DNA from: Gracilaria caudata
Taxonomy: Eukaryota > Rhodophyta > Florideophyceae > Gracilariales > Gracilariaceae
NCBI GenBank assembly: GCA_030374735.1
Contig: JASCIV010000402.1
Span: 1-21,119, forward strand
Direction of reading: 5' to 3'
Length of the DNA stretch: 21,119 bases
Below the pieces are notes generated by a model. The model ran no database searches. It saw nothing but the letters and a program-made list of their open reading frames with translations, and was not told the origin of the DNA. Both the position numbers and the translations under genes were made by a program. Shown here piece by piece: positions 1-9,000 of this stretch (within the stretch, counting starts at the first letter, position 1; the number at the start of each line of letters is the position of its first letter).

Positions 1-311
1 GTTTCATCTTGTGTTGCATCCGCAGAACGCGTTGCGCGTGTGTCCGATTCTGCCCTTGTCCACACGCAATTGCCGCGAAGTTGTAATCCACTCGAATTTC
101 CAAACCCCAGATCTGGCGCCACGATGCTGTCAATAGGTTCTACAAGTCGAAATGGTTTGCTCTGTGCCACCAATGGCGCGCCCAGCATATAGGGCGCCAG
201 TCGTCCCAGTACAATATAAGACAATACAATCATAACGAGCCATGTCTTTGCGCCAAGATTTGCGTGAAAAGCCATTCCATGCGTTCGGTAGCATGTGTTT
301 GGACTCTGCAT
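1..311 (-). CDS. Membrane protein, inverted partial paralogue (runs off left edge)
   Basis: The minus strand from the ATG at 311 is open to the window edge (about 104 codons) and encodes a close paralogue of the membrane protein at 1305-2516 on the other strand. Shared stretches include a transmembrane segment (WLVMIVLSYIV) and the loop that follows (AQSKPFRLVEPIDSIVAPDL). The frame stays open upstream of this ATG to an in-frame TGA near position 520, and that upstream part is cysteine- and histidine-rich, so the start is uncertain. Compared with the right copy it lacks about 470 bp that encode the right copy's N-terminal half. It may be a functional divergent paralogue or a pseudogene; the 3' part lies outside the window. 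I do not recognise the family. Confidence 0.5.
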   Translation of the reverse strand, partial: MQSPNTCYRTHGMAFHANLGAKTWLVMIVLSYIVLGRLAPYMLGAPLVAQSKPFRLVEPIDSIVAPDLGFGNSSGLQLRGNCVWTRAESDTRATRSADATQDE

Positions 312-689
312 GCAACGGAGGGCACGAAATCTATGATGAGCTGCATGGTGATCTTCGTGATGGCTAGTAGTTACGGCAGCGAAGAAGTATATAAGTCTTT
401 CTTGACGTTTTGAGACAAAGGTATGTACGCTTGCCTTGCACAGTTGGCAGGAATAGGATCCGCGAAAGTAGTAATCACAGAGGACGACAAAAGCTCACAC
501 CAAAGTAGCTGCGCACCTCTCAAACTGTTTCTCACATCCAAATAGGAGGAGTTGTTGGCGGCAAAGGGGATCACAGATTGGGTTGCAAACCCATGCAACA
601 CAAGAGTGACCGTCCTCGTACTCGTCAGCAAATATCATCAGCATGATAGCGTGTAACATTATGTAAGGTCTCAACGCCCCTTACTCTTG
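1..689 (-). repeat. Left arm of a large imperfect inverted repeat
   Basis: The reverse complement of this stretch aligns with 899-2001 of the plus strand, except that about 470 bp of the right arm (roughly 1262-1735) have no counterpart here. Bases 1-176 match 1826-2001 with only about five differences, whereas the rest is visibly diverged with small indels. The two arms are head to head, separated by about 209 bp. This is a direct reading of the sequence; the percentages are by eye. Confidence 0.9.
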
Positions 690-898
690 AGGCTCAGCAG
701 GGTTAGCTCTCAAAAAAAGTGCCAACAATACATCTTTGGTAGCGTTCTACCCCCTGGATACAACAAGGGAGAAGCAGATGCATCCCTACAGCATAAGAAT
801 CCAACAATTTACGCACAATTACTCCTCCTCCACAGCGCCCTCTCGTCGCTACCGTTCGCAAAGTTATAATATTTGTTGACGCACTGCCTGGTACGACG

Positions 899-2001
899 TC
901 AATAAGGGTCGTTGAAACCATGTATGAACGCAGTCATGCTGATGATCTTTTGCTCAAGAGTACGAGGACGATCACTCTTGTGTTGCATGGCTTTGCAATC
1001 ACAGCTGTGATCCCCTTCACCGCCAATTACTTCTACTCTTTTAATGAGAAACAACTTGAGAGGTGCACAGATACGATGAAATAAGCTTTTGTCGTCTTCC
1101 GTGATTGCTACTTTTGCTGCTCCCCTGCTTGCCAACCATGCAAGCCAACTGTACATACATTTGTGACAAAACGCAAAGAAAGCTCTGTATTCGTTTTCGC
1201 AGCAGTCACAAAGACGAGCTCGCAGCTCATTATAGAATTCGCGCCCTCTGGTGCTTGCAGAGCGGTTCCCCTTGGAAATTGCACACTCAGTGCCTCCATC
1301 TGAGATGAGCGACAAGCGCAAAAGCAAAGAGACAATGCAAAACAAAGCACGTAAAAAGACGAGGTGCGATGAGCCGTATCTACTATTTCATCCAAGCAGC
1401 GTGATCCAGCCCAACTTTGTGTCAAGTCAAATGAAATGGTGGTTTCTTGTAACCACTATCATCGCGCTCAGCACATTAGTACCCGCCATCTTCGTAGCAA
1501 AGGATGTTCAACACTGGATCGAACTCGCCGACAGTGTGCTAATAACATTTGGTGTCCGAACGTTAGCATTGCTTTCAAAGCTCATTATCCAGAAGCTTTT
1601 CAACTTCATCAACGAAGGAAACTTGCCGTACTCCGTTTGCTGTCGTGATTTCTTTACAAACGATAACCCCCTCAACCAATTTCTGTGGGAACGAAAGATA
1701 CGAAACGGGGCACGAGGGCCAAACAAGCGTCACCAAAAACATGGAATGGCTTCTCATCCAAAGATATGGCTTGTTCTGATTGTATTGTCCTATGTTGTAC
1801 GATTGGCACCTGATATGTTGGGAGCGTCATTGGTGGCACAGAGCAAACCATTTCGACTTGTAGAACCTATTGACAGCATCGTGGCGCCAGATCTGGGGTT
1901 TGGAAATTCGAGCGGATTACAACTTCGCGGCAATTGCGTGTGGACAAGGGCGAGATCGGACACACGCGCAACGCGTTCTGCGGATGCAACACAAGATGAA
2001 A
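899..2001 (+). repeat. Right arm of the inverted repeat
   Basis: This is the partner of 1-689. It has two homologous blocks: 899-1262, upstream of the membrane protein ORF, and about 1735-2001, inside it. The intervening 1262-1735, which carries the ORF start and first transmembrane segment, is missing from the left arm. The step from diverged to near-identical sequence lies near 1826. Confidence 0.9.
920..1084 (+). pseudogene. Short ORF, likely decayed 5' fragment of the same membrane-protein family
   Basis: An ATG opens a 54-codon frame ending in TAA at 1082-1084. It encodes one hydrophobic segment (LVLHGFAITAVIPFTANYF) followed by a basic-acidic tail. The left arm encodes nearly the same segment (LVLHGFATQSVIPFAAN), but with a 1-nt and a 2-nt indel that break its frame, and it has a stop (TGA) at the equivalent place. 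Third-position differences between the copies suggest past coding. A TATAATA sequence lies about 49-55 bases upstream of the ATG (about 865-871). It may be an old first exon, a small peptide gene, or a relic left when the current ORF acquired a new 5' end; a relic is my preferred reading. Confidence 0.35.
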
Positions 2002-2516
2002 CAAACAGTAGGTTTGGATTTATTATCTGGCAGTATTGTGTGGATTTGTTTCGAGACGAGGAGGTGGACAGTGAGTTTCGTACGTTGAGAGGAGTGGATC
2101 GAAATGGAGACAGGGTGAAAGCAGTGTTTCATATCGAAGTGATCACTGAACAGGTGTTTACGGAATCTTGGGAACCGTTTTCAAACAAGACACAGGCGCA
2201 GTTGGTGTTCGATTCCGTGATTTCCAGTGTTATCGAATGTCCCGATGATATTTGTATGAAGAACTACCGCACAGACGATATGAGAATCATATACGCGCTT
2301 TTGAAACAAGTAGGAATGCATAAACGAGAACTAAGGGGTGACGATGACAGCTTGGAGAAACTACGGTTTGGTGTGGGAAGAGTAATTCGTCGATTGCCGA
2401 AAACTACTTCGTTTGCGGTGCTGATTCTCCTTTATTTTAGCCTGTCACCCCATCTTCCGAGGGTGGTGCTGATTGTACGGCTAACCCTCTTAGCCTTCCA
2501 TGCCATAGATGGCTAG
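1305..2516 (+). CDS. Multi-pass membrane protein of unknown function
   Basis: A 403-residue ORF. The first ATG is at 1305; the frame is open slightly further up but without an ATG. The N-terminus is strongly basic (residues 1-20, lysine/arginine-rich). A first transmembrane segment lies at about 44-64, possibly more hydrophobic helices at 76-100, and another segment at about 153-170. A long loop follows with N-glycosylation sequons (NSS, NKT) and a few cysteines (IECPDDIC), then a C-terminal hydrophobic stretch at about 368-385. This topology, with paired N-terminal segments, an external loop and a C-terminal segment, resembles the ORF at 10989-12101. I recognise no known domain. Part of the coding sequence (1735-2001) is duplicated in inverted orientation at the left edge. 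A role in membrane sensing or cell-surface function would be guesswork. Confidence 0.65.
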   Translation: MSDKRKSKETMQNKARKKTRCDEPYLLFHPSSVIQPNFVSSQMKWWFLVTTIIALSTLVPAIFVAKDVQHWIELADSVLITFGVRTLALLSKLIIQKLFNFINEGNLPYSVCCRDFFTNDNPLNQFLWERKIRNGARGPNKRHQKHGMASHPKIWLVLIVLSYVVRLAPDMLGASLVAQSKPFRLVEPIDSIVAPDLGFGNSSGLQLRGNCVWTRARSDTRATRSADATQDETNSRFGFIIWQYCVDLFRDEEVDSEFRTLRGVDRNGDRVKAVFHIEVITEQVFTESWEPFSNKTQAQLVFDSVISSVIECPDDICMKNYRTDDMRIIYALLKQVGMHKRELRGDDDSLEKLRFGVGRVIRRLPKTTSFAVLILLYFSLSPHLPRVVLIVRLTLLAFHAIDG

Positions 2517-3394
2517 CCGTCTTCATTGTTGCGGAAAACAACCTTAAGTTACAAGGTTGAAGTAAACCTTTCTCTCTAGAAAGGGTTCTCTCTTCAAGAA
2601 TGCTAAAAACCTATGGGATACTGTCGAATCAAATCTTGGATACTTAAATTGCGTCGCTCAGCACCTGGTAGAAGATTTTCTCGACGGAAGGCGTTTGTTA
2701 GAGGACATCTGAACACTATGTGCTCTGCATCCTTTTTCACACTCACACGTGAAGAGCTTCTCGTTCATATAGGATGCACTGAGTGGCGATTCGGAACGTG
2801 TCCCGTGAAAAGCTGGGCTAAGAGCCATTTTGGGCCGTTCCCTTTCGTTATGAAGGAGAGTGAGACGCAGCAGCTCTGATGGAAAACCACAGGGGTGACT
2901 TGCTTTTTCATTTCTGATGAAGATTCGAGGTTTTCCTCGGCAATGTTGAGCTTGTAGATTATCTTTCGGATCGACGCCGCTCAGGTCCTTCTCAACTCCT
3001 GGCTTGAAAGCGCCATCGCGTGGTTCATTGCATTGCGTATCTGGACTGCATGGCGCGGTTTCAACGCAACCAGTGTGCCGCAGACGAGATAGTGCTTTCA
3101 TATCTGCAAATTCAGGTGCAAAAGAGATGCCAATGACAGGTGTCTAACCACCCAAGTGTGGTGTACCCATTCGTTCGCTCTTGGGAAAAATAAAACGGTT
3201 GGTTGTTTCTTTTGACACCTCTCACTGTTTCGATCTCGATGCCAAGATTCTCCATGCATGAGCCTGGAGACATTGAAGCGAACTGCGCCCCATCGGAGCG
3301 ACAGCTCGCTACAAACCGTCTCCGACGGAAAAGGCTTTCCCAACAGCACAACTTTCAATCACAGTTCTGTTGCTGCACATCTACAGACTTCTCA
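2517..3394. other. Intergenic region with two small hairpins, no supported gene
   Basis: Just after the stop at 2516 lie two small inverted repeats, CAACCTT/AAGGTTG (about 2538-2558) and AACCTTTCT/AGAAAGGGTT (about 2565-2587), which could sit in the 3' UTR. Open frames on both strands (2613-2879 plus; 2658-3101 minus, with an ATG and 147 codons) show no domain or clear coding character. An A-rich TATA-like sequence (AAATAAAAC) near 3187-3195 is a possible core promoter for the gene starting at 3395. Confidence 0.4.
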
Positions 3395-4483
3395 ATGGCG
3401 TTCGTTAATTACATTCCTCTCTGCAAAGGCAGAGCGTTTGTTTCCAATCGCTGTATCTCAGCGAAACCCGTGGCCCGAAAATCTCGTTCAAACATTAAGA
3501 TGCAAACGTGGAGTGATCCCGCCGTAACGCAAGAGTACATGGACTTTTTGTCAGGAGAGAATCAGCGCGAAGATACCGTCGACTGCCAGTCTACGATCGT
3601 AGGACTGGGTCGAATTGGTGAGTTCTTGCGCTCCCAAGGCGATGGCACAGATCTTGTAATACTACGCGGCGAACAAATCCCCCCAGACGCGCCAGGACCC
3701 GTATATCTGTGCACCCGAAATGACGACCTCGACGATATTATTAACAACTGTCCTCCTGAAAAAAAGGATGATCTAGTGTTTCTTCAGAACGGTATGTTGG
3801 AGAAATTTCTTAGAAGGCATGATTGTTCCAAGAACACTCAGGCAAATTTGTACTTTGCAGTGCCGAAGAAGGGTGCAAAACCAAAAGATGGCATCACAGA
3901 GACAAACCCGGAGGGACTTACAGCCGTCTGCGGCAAGTGGGAGGGAGCCTTTGCAGAGAGATTGGAGAAAGCAGGACTCACATGTAAGATTTTGAAGGAG
4001 CGAGATTTCAGACGCAGTCAGCTTGAAAAGCTCATCTGGATATCCGTCTTTAATCTTGTCGGCGCTGTACACGGAAGCATTTCCATGGGAGAAGTAGCAA
4101 ACATGCATGTCAACGAGGTCACAGAAATGAGCGTTGAGCTTTCGACTATGGTTCGCTTCACGCTGACGGTGGGCATGATGAGCGATATAGAGAAAAGATT
4201 GATCGCCTACGCAAAATGCGTGGAGGACTTTCCCACAGCACTCAAGGAATTCAAGTGGCGGAATGGATTCTTCTACGATTACTCCATGTTGGCCAAAAGA
4301 AACGGGTTACCCGACCCTACACCGATGCATACGTAAGTAACTCATCCTCTTGGAACCCTCGAATCGGAGCGGCGAGATGTACAGAAAACTAACTGATTAC
4401 GTTCCTCCACGATGCTTCTATCTATTTCCGACGACAGTGGATATTTGGAAGACGGTAAAAAGATGGGTCTCATTAACTGGTAA
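3395..4483 (+). CDS. Plastid-targeted ketopantoate-reductase-like NAD(P)-binding protein; two exons (3395-4332, 4438-4483)
   Basis: The spliced product is about 327 residues. The start at 3395 gives MAFVNYIPLC plus a basic, hydroxylated leader ending near RKSRSNIKM, a plausible plastid transit peptide with the N-terminal phenylalanine typical of red algae. The mature part has a Rossmann dinucleotide motif (IVGLGRIGEFL, GxGxxG), then a segment like ketopantoate reductase/6-phosphogluconate-dehydrogenase-type proteins (VYLCTRNDDLDDII, DLVFLQNGML). A helical C-terminal domain (KLIWISVFNLVGAVHG; RNGFFYDYS; GLPDPTPMHT) follows. Reading straight on gives a stop inside a GTAAGT splice donor at 4333. 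Splicing to 4438 adds GYLEDGKKMGLINW, which fits the end expected of the family. The substrate is unknown; pantoate synthesis is not implied. Upstream in-frame ATGs (3239, 3254) exist but would bury the transit peptide. Confidence 0.8.
4333..4437 (+). other. Spliceosomal intron (105 nt) in the ketopantoate-reductase-like gene
   Basis: The donor GTAAGT at 4333-4338, a CTAAC branch-site match at 4389-4393, and the acceptor ACGACAG ending at 4437 form a consensus intron. The junction splits a Thr codon (AC|T) and restores an open frame of 14 more codons to a TAA at 4481-4483. The unspliced frame stops within the donor itself, as a genuine exon/intron boundary often does. Confidence 0.75.
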
Positions 4484-4687
4484 CCTGTTTGCGGATCATG
4501 ATATTCTAATCCGTTGCATAGAAAAGGGTCGTCGGCTGCCATATAACTATGAAATCGACTCTCTAGTTGTTTGAAATTGGTTCCATCATGAAGTTATCGT
4601 AAACAATTGTTAAAGCACAGCTTACGGGATGCTTCCGATGATTCAAAATCAGTATACAAGCCGACTGTGGCTCATATCGGTCAGCAT

Positions 4688-5491
4688 TTAATAGCTTGAT
4701 TTCGCTTCTCTCCTGTGGATACGTCGTGGCCAGTCCTTTATCATTTTTTCAATGTCTTGGTGCTCTTTCAAGATTCTTATGGGAACGCCGTCTTTGTCTT
4801 TTTCAAGATAACGATGTGCGCTTTTCGGAGGAGGTTGTGCGAAGCGAGGCAGAGGCAGTCCTTGATCGGTCCATTTGAAAGGTTTGACAACAATTCGAAA
4901 TCCAAGCTTGTTGTAATATGCTATACACACTTGTCCTCCCTTGTTAATCACCTGTTCTGCGGCTTCTGGAGAGCATTCAGTGATTCGGATACTTAATTTG
5001 GAGCAAGATCCTGGTCCGCCTTCTATGAGGCGCAACCCGTCCTTAATGCGTCGCACACATCCACTTTGGACCAATTGTTTGAGGCCAATCTCAGTATTAG
5101 GATCTAAGCGGCCGGTGTCAACGAATCGCTGGATTCTACCAAGTGTGACTGTTTGAATATCTTTCGCAAAAGGATCGTACGTTCTGACCTTTGGCAGGCG
5201 TTTATGCAGCGGGGTTTGACCTCCTTCAAAACCGAGTCGTACAGAATTCCTTGCTCTTTGACCCTTTTGCCCGCGCCCTGAAGTCTTACCACATCCGGAA
5301 CCGCGCCCCCTTCCGAGGCGAACTTCCTTTTTCCGAGCGCCAGGATTGTCGCATATATTCGATAACTTGAGGGCTCCTCCTTGTAGGTGTTGCGTGAGAT
5401 CCTTTACTCGGGGTTGCTTAGCAGCTGTTCTCAGCCCTCGGACGTATACCAATGAGGACGCCAGCGTGAAAGACGATCGAAGCTGCTGCAT
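4688..5491 (-). CDS. MRPL15: Mitochondrial large-subunit ribosomal protein uL15m
   Basis: A 267-residue protein, read from the ATG at 5491 (the frame is open further up without an ATG). The first ~30 residues (MQQLRSSFTLASSLVYVRGL) are basic and amphipathic with no acids, fitting a mitochondrial presequence. The uL15 signature follows: the glycine/arginine-rich loop LGRGRGSGCGKTSGRGQKGQ at about residues 57-76, then FEGGQTPLHKRLPK, which threads into 23S-type rRNA. A C-terminal extension after the bacterial-type core (KPFKWTDQGLPLPRF... to the end) is typical of mitochondrial rather than plastid L15. It is a structural protein of the mitoribosome large subunit near the central protuberance and peptidyl-transferase region. 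It is divergent from the NFX1-like gene and tail-to-tail with the gene ending at 4483. Confidence 0.9.
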   Translation of the reverse strand: MQQLRSSFTLASSLVYVRGLRTAAKQPRVKDLTQHLQGGALKLSNICDNPGARKKEVRLGRGRGSGCGKTSGRGQKGQRARNSVRLGFEGGQTPLHKRLPKVRTYDPFAKDIQTVTLGRIQRFVDTGRLDPNTEIGLKQLVQSGCVRRIKDGLRLIEGGPGSCSKLSIRITECSPEAAEQVINKGGQVCIAYYNKLGFRIVVKPFKWTDQGLPLPRFAQPPPKSAHRYLEKDKDGVPIRILKEHQDIEKMIKDWPRRIHRREAKSSY

Positions 5492-5620
5492 TTCTAAAAT
5501 GATGAAGCCTTCTGAACGGATCTTGATATCCGAGGAACGATGTGTCCGCCTGGGGCGCCTACCTGCCACCAGCCTGGTGATTCCTGATTATCCCAAAAGT
5601 TGTAAAAAAAAGTGCACCGA

Positions 5621-5641
5621 GGTGGCACTTCGGGTGCCACC
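5621..5641. repeat. Perfect 8-bp hairpin with TTCGG loop
   Basis: GGTGGCAC, loop TTCGG, GTGCCACC. On the plus strand the cUUCGg-type loop would make an unusually stable RNA hairpin. It lies 130 bp upstream of the uL15m start and 376 bp upstream of the NFX1-like start, so it is in the shared promoter or a 5' UTR. No function is known to me. Confidence 0.6.
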
Positions 5642-5995
5642 GTGGCAAGAGCCCTGCAATTGCGGAGTTCGGATCGATCCCAATGTGTGCGCTGGGCCAG
5701 CGTTTGCCAAACTGAGGCTTTTGTTTAAAGGCATGCCCCAGAACAGAACTGAGAAACGCCCAGAAGCCTCCGCAAGCCCCATCGGCCTTTGCTCTACCTC
5801 GCTGCGATTGCTCGGAGTTCAGGCCAAAGGAGTTCGTTTAAACAAGGGTACGGTATACAAGGCGTACATCGCTGGTGATTGCGAAACGAGGTTCTCTTTC
5901 AGTCAAATTCGGCGACCATTCTATTTCCTCGCTCGCACGCACCCGGTGCCGCCGCCTCCGTGTTCTGCTCAGCTCTTTGTCAGTAGAGGAAGATC

Positions 5996-6003
5996 TATAA
6001 AAG
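5996..6003 (+). promoter_or_regulatory. TATA-box-like sequence (TATAAAAG)
   Basis: A textbook TATA match. It ends only 13 bases before the ATG at 6017, so a start 25-30 bp downstream would fall inside the coding region as drawn. Either it is coincidental or the real translation start is downstream. Confidence 0.35.
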
Positions 6004-6016
6004 CTCTTTTTGAGCC

Positions 6017-9000
6017 ATGCAGTCTTCTATAATCTCACTGGACCATAGCCAGGACGATCATTCTACGTCTGGAGGTAGAGGACGCGGAGGGACACAGCAT
6101 AGATATCGCGGCAGAGGTCGTGGTAGGGGTCGTGGAAGAGGACGTGCCAGACCTAATCCCGGGGCGGGTATGCGACGCCAAACCCATGCGCGCAACAGGA
6201 GAACGAATCAGAACACTCGCCAGCGCACCACGGATGGTGGCGCACAGAAGAGCCACTCACCGACCCATCAATCTTCCGGCTTACCCTTAGAACAGCTTCA
6301 GAATGTACAAATAGGTCACTCAACCCTGTCACTCACAGAGCTCTCCGCGTCTCTCACTCGCAAGCTCACGTCCGCGAAACTGGAATGTATCGTTTGTCTC
6401 GAAAGAATACGACGCGATAAACAGTTTTGGTCTTGCCAGACATGTTACGCAATCACGCATCTACATTGTGTCCGCAAATGGGCGCGACAATCAAATTCAT
6501 CCCAAACCGAACGCTCTGAATCTTCCAAACAGCAGCCTCCAGCCTGTCCGGCCTGTCGTACGAAAATAGATCCGGCTGACTTGGCGTTCTGGTGTTTCTG
6601 CCGTAGAACTAAAAACCCTACAATTGAACCAGGACTAACTCCAGGAAGCTGTGGCGACAGATGTTTCAAACCTTTGGGAGCTGCAAACTCTCGGTGCAAG
6701 CATCGCTGCGAAGCTCTCTGTCACCCCGGCCCGTGTGCTCCATGCGTACTGCCGGCAAATCCTGTATCATGCTTCTGTTCCAAAGCACAAATTCCTCGGC
6801 GTTGTGGTGATGCAATTCAGCCAAAGTCATGCGGGAACCAGTGCGGCCGCGTTCGGGCTTGCTCACATCCGTGTCAATCTGTGTGTCATGCCGGTCAATG
6901 TCCACCATGTGAAGCTCTTGTGAACATTAGCTGTCATTGCAGGAAGAAGTCTACCGTCCTTCCGTGTGGGGTAGATGGATACGCATGTGACAATATATGC
7001 GGAAAACCCTTGAGATGCGGGAATCATTCTTGTTCAAAACTTTGCCATCCTGGTGATTGCGAAGACTGTCAATTAAGTCCGAACATCATAGATGTCTGCC
7101 CTTGCGGAAAAACGAAGCTTACTGCTGCGCAGCGTTTCGCAAGAGTATCTTGCACAGATCCAATCCCGAGTTGCGGATTACCATGTGGTAAGCCTTTGGG
7201 TTGTATTGGTCAGCACGCTTGCGAAGAGCTATGTGGGCATGAGGGGGAATGTGATACTTGTGAACGTGAGGTAGAAGCGGAATGCAGATGTGGAAGCACT
7301 ACCAAAACGGTGTCGTGCAAAGACAGCCGAGAGAAGCTGCGGAGCCAACTAATTTGCAACAAGAAATGCAATGATCGGCTGAAATGTCGTACGCACAAGT
7401 GTGCAAATGTTTGTTGCTTGTATAAGAGACGCAGAGTGATGCGAACGAATGAAGCGGTTTCTAGTGCAATGTTGTGGGCGGAAGAGGGTTCTGATGGGGT
7501 TCTTACGAATGCCGAACGCAGACGAATCGGTCATAGCTGCTTGAAGACCTGCGGTAAGAAATTGGAATGTGGTCGCCATGAATGCGATTATGTTTGTGGG
7601 CATTCCTCTGAATGTCCCCCTTGCGGAATTCTTATTCACGAACCACTCTCTTGTGCCTGTGGGAAGACCGTTCTAAATCCACCCATTCGCTGTGGGGCAC
7701 CTCTACCTGAATGTAAAGAACCTTGTCCAAAGTCTACGACATGTGGACACAACAACGAACACCCCTGTCATGCTGGCGAATGCCCACCTTGTCTTGAAGT
7801 GGCTCCATTTAGTTGCATTGGTGGACACAAAGAAGTACGTTTCGTGCCGTGTCATATTGGAAGGAAAGGTATAAGGTGTCTTCGCTCATGTGGTCGATCA
7901 TTAAAGTGTGGTGTTCACGCTTGTCGCAAGCCGTGTCATGGAAATTATCCTGAAGAATGTGAGCCTTCAAAGGTTGAGGGATGTACACAGATCTGTGCAC
8001 TCCCACGCAAGAACTGTGAACACTCATGTGATGTCCTATGTCACCCTGGGATGCTATGTCCGGAAACTCCTTGTAAAAAGATGATCATTGTGAAATGTCC
8101 TTGCGGACGTCGAGAGGAAAGTGCTCCATGTCTTCGGAGTGCATACAGTGCTTCTCATGATACTCGTTCGGATATCAGACTGTCCTGTGACGATGAATGC
8201 GAGTCAAGTGCGAGACTGCGGGCGTTTGCCACTGCTGTTGGGAAGAACGGTGAGAGTTATGAAACTGAGATGGAAGGGGGCTCATCTGGCACAGGGACAC
8301 GGACCAAGTACTCTGAATTCATGTACAGGTTTGCCGAAACTGAGCCACACACACTTGCGTTCTTTGAAGGTGAGCTCTCGCAGATTGTTCTCGGAAAGGT
8401 TCGCAAAGTTGCCTTGGACGGTTTACCTCAACTTCATCGTCTGGTTCTACATACGCTTGCGGAGCTATACGACCTTGAAAGCGAATCGCAAAAACGATCT
8501 GGGGGAAAGGTGCTCACTGTCAAACATCGTGGGGCTGGAATAAAACCGGTATTCCCAACTCCGCTTTTGTCAGAAGCCTATTCCGAGAGACAGCGACAGA
8601 AGAAGCGCGAGAATGACATGAATCGCGTACTTCATGTTCATGTCGCTAGCACCACAGAGTATCCTGGACTCATGCAGCTGCAGTCAAGAGTTGAGAGAAT
8701 ACTAAGATCACACAAAGGATCGTACGGCATTCGTGGGAGCGTCAAAATGTCATCAAACTTAACTGGTGTTGTGGTGGTTTTCAGCACACCAGAGCGTTGT
8801 GCTCTTGTGCAAGAAAGCCTTGCCGGTAGAGCTGACGTGACATTTGAGAGTCCAGGAAGACCATTGACGACTAGTTCAGCAAAGGAGCGCATTATCTCTG
8901 AAACAGTTCATCAAGCTGATCATTCCCCTGATGCGTCGTGGGCGGAAGGGCAAGTTTTCTCAACAACTTCATACAGGGATGCAAGTAGCAGCTTTGAACA

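Larger units (their letters stand above)
5492..6016. promoter_or_regulatory. Divergent promoter region between uL15m and the NFX1-like gene
   Basis: These 525 bp separate two divergently transcribed genes and so should hold both promoters. They include a perfect hairpin at 5621-5641 and a TATAAAAG sequence at 5996-6003. The open frames on both strands here look like chance: they have no domains, and one overlaps the uL15m coding sequence antisense. Confidence 0.5.

Noticed and set aside
899..1425. Minus-strand ORFs of 105 and 148 codons
   Set aside because: They are antisense to the inverted-repeat arm, whose plus-strand coding relics explain the openness.
2658..3101. 147-codon minus-strand ORF with an ATG and many cysteines
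   Set aside because: No recognisable domain and composition like non-coding sequence; it overlaps another open frame. A small gene cannot be excluded.
4342..4574. Separate small ORFs after the reductase-like gene
   Set aside because: The region is explained by the intron and last exon of that gene.
5346..6032. 228-codon plus-strand frame over the divergent promoter
   Set aside because: It begins antisense within uL15m, runs into the NFX1-like start and has no domain.
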